Under the pieces are notes generated by a model. That model was not told where the DNA came from. It searched no databases and was given only the letters and a program-made list of their open reading frames with translations. Below are positions 30,239 to 34,123 of a stretch of 34,123 bases of DNA, in pieces (the first letter of the stretch is position 1; the number at the start of each line of letters is the position of its first letter). Source of the DNA: Thermococcus sp. GTDB lineage: Archaea; Methanobacteriota_B; Thermococci; Thermococcales; Thermococcaceae. The translations under genes were made by a program, and so were the position numbers. Location: positions 1-34,123 of the forward strand of contig WAMH01000071.1 of NCBI GenBank assembly GCA_015522395.1. The letters are read 5' to 3'.

Positions 30239-31060
30239 TTGGAGGAGATAGAGGTCATCTTCTACATTGAAGGCCTTGGAAACGAGAAGAAAGCTTTAGA
30301 AAGTGCCTTGAAAGAGACCGCCGAGAACCTCAAAAGGGAGAGAGGGGTAGAAGTTGAGTACGCCAGAGTGGAAGAGGTGCTTGAAGACCCCCAAGCGGAT
30401 CCCCTGAAGTACTCCGGGATGATAGAGGCCATGCTTAAGGGCCCACTCGAGGAGATAGTTCGCCTAACGCTTCACTACTCACCGGCGATAGTGGAGGTCG
30501 TGAAGCCTGGAAAAGTCGAGGTTGATTCCAAGGAACTAATGAAGCTCCTCGGAGAGGTATCTCTCTTCATGCGCAAGCTCATGGAGGAGTTCGGAGGTCT
30601 GGCTGCCTATCCCAAGCTCGACGATGTTCCCGTTCCAAGGATAGGCTTCGAGCGCGAGGAGATCGAGGAGCTCATAATAGGCGACAGAAACGTCCGTTAC
30701 AGACTGGTTATAGAGGTCTTCGGGAAGGACGAGGAGAGCATAAAGGAGACCATGGCGAAGGCGCTGGCAATTGAGGGATGCAGGATAAACGCCCTCGTGG
30801 TTCAGGGCGAGATGGGGGAGAAAGAGTTCAAGGGCTATTTAGCGGCGGAGCTGCTGTCCCCCATCGACACGCTTGCCCAGCTGGTCGGGAAGTACGCACC
30901 GGTTGCAATATCCATACTCGAACCTGAGGTGGTGGATATAACCGCCAACGAGCTCCAGAACATCCTGACGGACCTGGGTGGGTTCGTGAACGAGCTCGTC
31001 ACCAGACCCGTGAGGAAGATGATAGCGGACAGGCAGAACACGACCTTCAAGCTCCAGTGA
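30239..31060 (+). CDS. Hypothetical protein with internal duplication
   Basis: A 273-residue soluble protein, acidic and without cysteine pairs or membrane segments. Two halves are similar: ...LTLHYSPAIVEVVKPGKVEVDSKELMKLLGEVSLFM (about 80-115) aligns with ...VGKYAPVAISILEPEVVDITANELQNILTDLGGFV (about 220-255), and both halves start with a beta strand (EIEVIFYIEGLG; RYRLVIEVFG). The duplication suggests a pseudo-twofold fold. I do not recognise the family; a Thermococcales-specific protein is likely. The start is uncertain: TTG 30239 has GGTGGTGAAA before it; GTG 30227, 30230 and 30233 are in-frame alternatives. It directly follows the radical SAM gene, so a role beside it is possible. Confidence 0.7.
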   Translation: MEEIEVIFYIEGLGNEKKALESALKETAENLKRERGVEVEYARVEEVLEDPQADPLKYSGMIEAMLKGPLEEIVRLTLHYSPAIVEVVKPGKVEVDSKELMKLLGEVSLFMRKLMEEFGGLAAYPKLDDVPVPRIGFEREEIEELIIGDRNVRYRLVIEVFGKDEESIKETMAKALAIEGCRINALVVQGEMGEKEFKGYLAAELLSPIDTLAQLVGKYAPVAISILEPEVVDITANELQNILTDLGGFVNELVTRPVRKMIADRQNTTFKLQ

Positions 31061-31106
31061 TATTATCGTCAAAAGGCGAAAGGGCTATAGGCATTTAATT
31101 AAGCCC

Positions 31107-31141
31107 GCTTTTATTTTTACGGCAATGAGCGAGCTTTTTTT
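31107..31141 (+). terminator. T-rich termination region upstream of S-layer promoter
   Basis: Two oligo-T tracts, CTTTTATTTTT (about 31108-31118) and CTTTTTTT (31134-31141), lie after the radical SAM/hypothetical operon and just before the S-layer promoter. Archaeal RNA polymerase terminates at such U-tracts without a needed hairpin. They would insulate the strong S-layer promoter. Confidence 0.55.
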
Positions 31142-31163
31142 GGACAGAGAAAGGGTCTGAAAG

Positions 31164-31178
31164 CGAAAAGTATATATA
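31164..31178 (+). promoter_or_regulatory. Strong S-layer gene promoter (BRE plus TATA)
   Basis: CGAAAAGTATATATA: a purine-rich BRE followed by a near-ideal TATA box (31171-31178). Transcription should start about 22-27 bases further on, near 31200-31204, leaving a leader of about 60 bases. The S-layer protein is normally among the most abundant proteins in Thermococcus, which fits such a promoter. Confidence 0.8.
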
Positions 31179-31203
31179 CCCTAACCCGGTAGAAGTCCAT
31201 TGA

Positions 31204-31260
31204 CAACATCTGTTAGGCCATACCAGGGTGCAAGCCCAAAGATAGGGAGGTGTATGGAAG
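31204..31260 (+). promoter_or_regulatory. S-layer mRNA leader with predicted hairpin and strong ribosome site
   Basis: The leader holds GGGT-GCAA-GCCC (31226-31237), a four-pair stem closed by a GNRA tetraloop. It also holds an outer helix CCATAC (31218-31223) with GTATGG (31252-31257), which lies between the Shine-Dalgarno GGAGGTG (31246-31252) and the ATG at 31261. The outer helix would touch the initiation region. This may stabilise the mRNA or tune translation. Pairing was judged by eye. Confidence 0.5.
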
Positions 31261-33105
31261 ATGAAAGTTAAGAAGATCGCGGCGCTTGCAATCGGTGCCG
31301 CAATGATCGGAGCCACGATGGGCTTTGCCAGCGCTCAGCCGACCGTTCCGAACATACCGAAGAGCTTCTTCGTGAACCCTAACGGGACCCCGAACGTTAA
31401 AATCGTTGTCGGAAGCAACGCTGCTGCCATGGACGTTGCCAGCGCGGCTGACATAGCCGTTGCCCTTGGAAGCCTGCTCTACACCGAGAAGGAGGTTCAG
31501 GCCCAGGGCGACTACGTTAAGATAACCGCCACCTACGCCCCGGCCACCGAGGCCATGTGGACCATCTACGCTTACAACTACACCACGATAACCGAGGACC
31601 ACAACATAACCAACATAACCAGCTGGGCAACCAGCTACGACCAGCTTCCGGGTGACTACTGGTACAATGGTGCCGCCTTTACCGCCAACTACACCACCTG
31701 GAAGGAGAACTTCAACGTCCCGACCACCCTCAAGGGCAAGGACAAGTCGGGCGAGTACACCTTTGACTGGCACATCACCATCAGCCACCCGAGCCTCATG
31801 TCAACCAACCCGTCCAACTGGAACCAGACCGCCCCGCCGAAGAGCGCTGACATAGCTGTTGCACCCGGCCAGTTCCACATACTCGTTGACTACGTGCTCT
31901 ACAACTACAGCGTCACCACCACCGAGACCGTCACCCTCGGCGAGCCCGAGTGGGGTACGACCACCGAGACCGAGAACGTAACCAACTACTACATAGGTGA
32001 CAAGGAGGAGATGGAAGCCGCGGGTGGAAATGGTAGCATCATCTTCCAGGGAATTGGAGCCGGTGACACCTTCACGGTCTTCGGCCAGGAGTACCACGTC
32101 CTCAGCGTTGGCAACAACACCTTCACCGCCGGTCATGTAGCAGGCGACCAGTGGTACCAGGTCGGCCAGCCGCAGGCCATACCGGGTACAAACTGGGTGG
32201 TCAACGTCCTCGACATCAGTATAACCGACCAGAGGGCCCTCATCACCGTCAAGAACACCGAGACCGGCGCCGAGACTGACCAGATAATCCTCAACCAGAA
32301 CGAGCCGGTTTATATTATCAGCACCAGCAGCGGCCTTGAGGCCACTACCACCTTTAACGGTCAGGCAGACCTTATACTCAAGCTCGAGGACACCTTCGTC
32401 GGTATCGACGGCCACCTCATAGCCAACATCTACGCAGAGTACAACATCCAGTCCCTCGGGCCGGTCTTCCACCCGGTCAGCGGATGGAACGCCACCGTCA
32501 GCACCAGTGACGGATACATAACCAACATAAGCCTCGTCAACGCCAAGGAACTCGAGGGCAACCCGCTCGACATATTCGGCACCTACAACCTCATGTACAA
32601 GTACGTCCAGAAGAGCTACGACGAGTACTACAACCCCGCCTCCGGTGAGTTCGTCAAGGCTCCCTCAGGCAAGTCATTCATAGTCGCCTACGCCTACATC
32701 TGCCTCAAGGACAAGGAGGGCAAGGTCGTCGAGAAGGAGATCAAGGTCGGCGACCAGATTCCGGGAACCGACTTCGTCGTCAGCGAGATAGCCGCCAACG
32801 TCACCCAGATCGAGCTTAAGCCTGTCACCCAGCCAATAACCGTCATGGACTTCGAGGTTAACATGGAGAACCCGGGAGCCAACCTCATACTCGTCGGCGG
32901 CCCGGTCGCCAACAAGATAACCAAGTACCTCGTCGAGCAGAACATCAGCAAAATCAACTGGTACAACAGCACTGGCGACATCGAGTACATCCCGAACGCC
33001 CTCGGCGGCAAGGATGTCGTCATCGTTGCCGGTGCCAACAGGACCGACACCAGGATGGCTGCCGAGGCCCTCATGAAGTACATCGCCGAGCTCGTTAAGG
33101 AGTGA
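31261..33105 (+). CDS. S-layer protein
   Basis: Forms the protein lattice of the cell envelope. The 614-residue precursor begins with a signal peptide (MKVKKIAALAIGAAMIGATMGFASA, cleavage likely after ASA near residue 25). NVKIVVGSNAAAMDVASAADIAVALGSLLY is the N-terminal S-layer block, and ANLILVGGPVANKITKYLVE to VVIVAGANRTDTRMAAEALMKYIAEL is the C-terminal block, as in methanococcal and Thermococcus S-layer proteins. I count at least 15 N-x-S/T sequons, so it is probably glycosylated. Codon use is extreme (AAC, ACC, GTC, CTC), fitting very high expression. It has its own strong promoter. From memory it matches TK0895 of T. kodakarensis. Confidence 0.95.
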   Translation: MKVKKIAALAIGAAMIGATMGFASAQPTVPNIPKSFFVNPNGTPNVKIVVGSNAAAMDVASAADIAVALGSLLYTEKEVQAQGDYVKITATYAPATEAMWTIYAYNYTTITEDHNITNITSWATSYDQLPGDYWYNGAAFTANYTTWKENFNVPTTLKGKDKSGEYTFDWHITISHPSLMSTNPSNWNQTAPPKSADIAVAPGQFHILVDYVLYNYSVTTTETVTLGEPEWGTTTETENVTNYYIGDKEEMEAAGGNGSIIFQGIGAGDTFTVFGQEYHVLSVGNNTFTAGHVAGDQWYQVGQPQAIPGTNWVVNVLDISITDQRALITVKNTETGAETDQIILNQNEPVYIISTSSGLEATTTFNGQADLILKLEDTFVGIDGHLIANIYAEYNIQSLGPVFHPVSGWNATVSTSDGYITNISLVNAKELEGNPLDIFGTYNLMYKYVQKSYDEYYNPASGEFVKAPSGKSFIVAYAYICLKDKEGKVVEKEIKVGDQIPGTDFVVSEIAANVTQIELKPVTQPITVMDFEVNMENPGANLILVGGPVANKITKYLVEQNISKINWYNSTGDIEYIPNALGGKDVVIVAGANRTDTRMAAEALMKYIAELVKE

Positions 33106-33107
33106 GC

Positions 33108-33147
33108 TCTTTTTCTCTCCTTTCCTTTGGCTTCTTCTCGGTTTTAG
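33108..33147 (+). terminator. T-rich tracts after S-layer gene
   Basis: CTCTTTTTCTCTCCTTTCC and GGTTTTAGG follow the S-layer stop. The pyrimidine-rich tract is a plausible partial terminator before the downstream exported-protein gene, which could still receive read-through from the S-layer promoter. No distinct TATA box for that gene was seen. Confidence 0.4.
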
Positions 33148-33159
33148 GGGGTTTTGACC

Positions 33160-33951
33160 TTGAACGGAAAGAGGCTCGCAGTGATACTTGTAGTTCTCCT
33201 GCTCGTGGTTGCCCCCCTCAGCTATGTTGCCTACGCCCTCCACAACTACGGCAGGCTCATAAACCCGGGAACCCCAAAGGGAGTCGAGAGATACGCGGTT
33301 ATATACGCCTCGGATCAATTCTACGTGTTAACGGAGGAACAGTACCGGGAGCTCCTCCAGAACGGGACGAAACTGCCCGAAGGAGCGCAGGTTTTCAACG
33401 TCACCCTGGAAAGCTACCTCACGGGCAGCCCCAAGGTCGACCTGAACCTGACGCTTAGGAGCTTCTACGACTACTTCACGATAGTGCTTGGCTCCCCCTC
33501 CGTAATAAACTGCAAGGACAACCCCAACCTCTACGTCGGCAACTGCGAGTACAGGACGCTCTCGGTGTCCGAGATATCCGCCCTCGTCTCCAACCTGTTC
33601 TCCGTGAACTACTACCTAAAGGGACTTGAGATGGGCTACGACAACGTCACAGCCAAGCAGTACGCCTTTAACCAGACGTGGATGAGGTTCAGGAAAACCT
33701 ACCTCAACTTTTGGACGAAGTTCGACCTCGGAAGGGGCAAGATAGGAAACGAAAAGAACCTCGCGGTTCTGCTAATCGGACCGGCCGAAGGGGCAGAGAA
33801 GAACGCCGTTTTCGTGCCCAGAAAGGGTGTCCTCGTGATAGAGGGAACAACCGACGAGACCATAAGGGCGGAGATAGTCCTAATAGAGAACGTCATAGGG
33901 TTCCAGTGGCCCAAGGGCAACCAGACGAAGATGGTTCAGATCACAGGGTGA
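33160..33951 (+). CDS. Membrane-anchored exported protein, unknown
   Basis: A 263-residue protein with one N-terminal hydrophobic segment (RLAVILVVLLLVVAPLSYVAYAL), either a signal anchor or an uncleaved signal, then an extracellular domain with several sequons (NGT, NVT, NLT, NQT). Two cysteines (CKDNPNLYVGNC) could form a disulfide. I do not recognise a family; it appears Thermococcales-specific. The start is a TTG; 33160 is preferred because GGGGG stands 8 bases ahead, with TTG 33154 as alternative. Located right behind the S-layer gene, it may be a surface accessory. Its 3' end overlaps by 11 bases the end of the convergent helix-hairpin-helix gene. Confidence 0.75.
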   Translation: MNGKRLAVILVVLLLVVAPLSYVAYALHNYGRLINPGTPKGVERYAVIYASDQFYVLTEEQYRELLQNGTKLPEGAQVFNVTLESYLTGSPKVDLNLTLRSFYDYFTIVLGSPSVINCKDNPNLYVGNCEYRTLSVSEISALVSNLFSVNYYLKGLEMGYDNVTAKQYAFNQTWMRFRKTYLNFWTKFDLGRGKIGNEKNLAVLLIGPAEGAEKNAVFVPRKGVLVIEGTTDETIRAEIVLIENVIGFQWPKGNQTKMVQITG

Positions 33952-34123
33952 TTAGACCACCCAAGAGTTCTCTCTTTTCTTCCCCCACCAGTTTGAAGAA
34001 CTCGTCTTCGCTCCTGAAGGGCCTCTTCGCAAGGATTTTGATGGCAGTTTTCCTCCCGATTCCCGGAATAAGTTCCAGGGTCTTGGGGCTTTCTCGGTTA
34101 ATGTTTATTGGAACCGGAATTCC
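33941..34123 (-). CDS. C-terminal fragment of a helix-hairpin-helix protein (partial)
   Basis: The last 60 codons of a minus-strand gene that continues beyond the window edge. The segment LELIPGIGRKTAIKILAKRP is a helix-hairpin-helix DNA-binding motif, followed by FRSEDEFFKLVGEEKRELLGG and a TGA stop at 33941-33943. The motif occurs at the end of several archaeal proteins, including radical SAM proteins with HhH tails; which one this is cannot be decided from the fragment. Base composition is like its neighbours. Confidence 0.75.
   Translation of the reverse strand, partial: GIPVPININRESPKTLELIPGIGRKTAIKILAKRPFRSEDEFFKLVGEEKRELLGGLITL

Noticed and set aside
31801..32472. Minus-strand open frame of 223 codons inside the S-layer gene
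   Set aside because: It is a by-product of the strongly biased codon use of the S-layer gene (many GNC/ANC codons); it is valine/glycine-rich and has no promoter or ribosome site.
1..34123. tRNA, rRNA, insertion sequence or prophage genes
   Set aside because: Read for but not seen; no transposase or integrase motifs, and no recognisable tRNA arms in the short intergenic gaps.

Overview
The window looks like chromosomal DNA from a hyperthermophilic euryarchaeon of the Thermococcales, most likely the genus Thermococcus. Coding density is high. Ribosome binding sites are of the GGTGATG/GGAGGTG type. Promoters have archaeal TATA boxes. Archaeal signature genes are present (aIF5A, Nep1, endonuclease Q, a Thermococcus-type S-layer protein, a PIP box on a repair enzyme). 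From memory, the order agmatinase, endonuclease Q, S-layer protein resembles the TK0882-TK0895 part of Thermococcus kodakarensis; I could not check this. No rRNA, tRNA, CRISPR array, insertion sequence or phage gene was seen.

Layout. 1-6.2 kb: a frame-disrupted membrane-protein gene, a Na+/Ca2+-type exchanger, a HIT-family hydrolase, then on the minus strand two tandem DUF996 membrane proteins, ThyX and a hypothetical protein, and finally ornithine carbamoyltransferase (argF). A gene-poor stretch of about 370 bases after argF carries inverted repeats spaced at exactly 32 bases, plus an orphan promoter with a 12-codon reading frame. 6.2-12.4 kb: a putative metallopeptidase lipoprotein, an NSUN-type RNA m5C methyltransferase, a hypothetical gene broken by three frameshifts, an unusual metallophosphoesterase, a saccharopine dehydrogenase-like enzyme and Nep1. 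12.4-24.1 kb: a region rich in transport and stress genes: an NSS-like transporter, aIF5A, a UspA/NhaD-type transporter/UspA cluster, agmatinase, a NhaP antiporter, a YjdF-like membrane protein, a CBS protein overlapping a KefB/NapA-type antiporter, a hypothetical protein and a ClC chloride channel with CBS domains. 24.1-34.1 kb: endonuclease Q, ThiL, a flippase-like membrane protein with a glycosyltransferase and a polysaccharide deacetylase, an AmmeMemoRadiSam-type radical SAM enzyme, a protein with an internal repeat, the S-layer protein with a strong promoter and a structured leader, an exported protein, and the C-terminal end of a helix-hairpin-helix protein.

How the genes fit together. 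Agmatinase supplies polyamine intermediates, and hypusination of aIF5A depends on spermidine. The middle third is dominated by Na+, H+, Ca2+ and Cl- movement, with UspA and CBS domains as likely nucleotide sensors. The flippase-like/GT4/deacetylase trio looks like a small glycolipid or cell-surface glycan pathway, and it lies just upstream of the S-layer gene.

The strongest candidates for something undescribed are the 32-base phased palindrome array at about 5920-6033, which sits between two converging genes, and the three-gene glycolipid-like cassette at 26361-29163.
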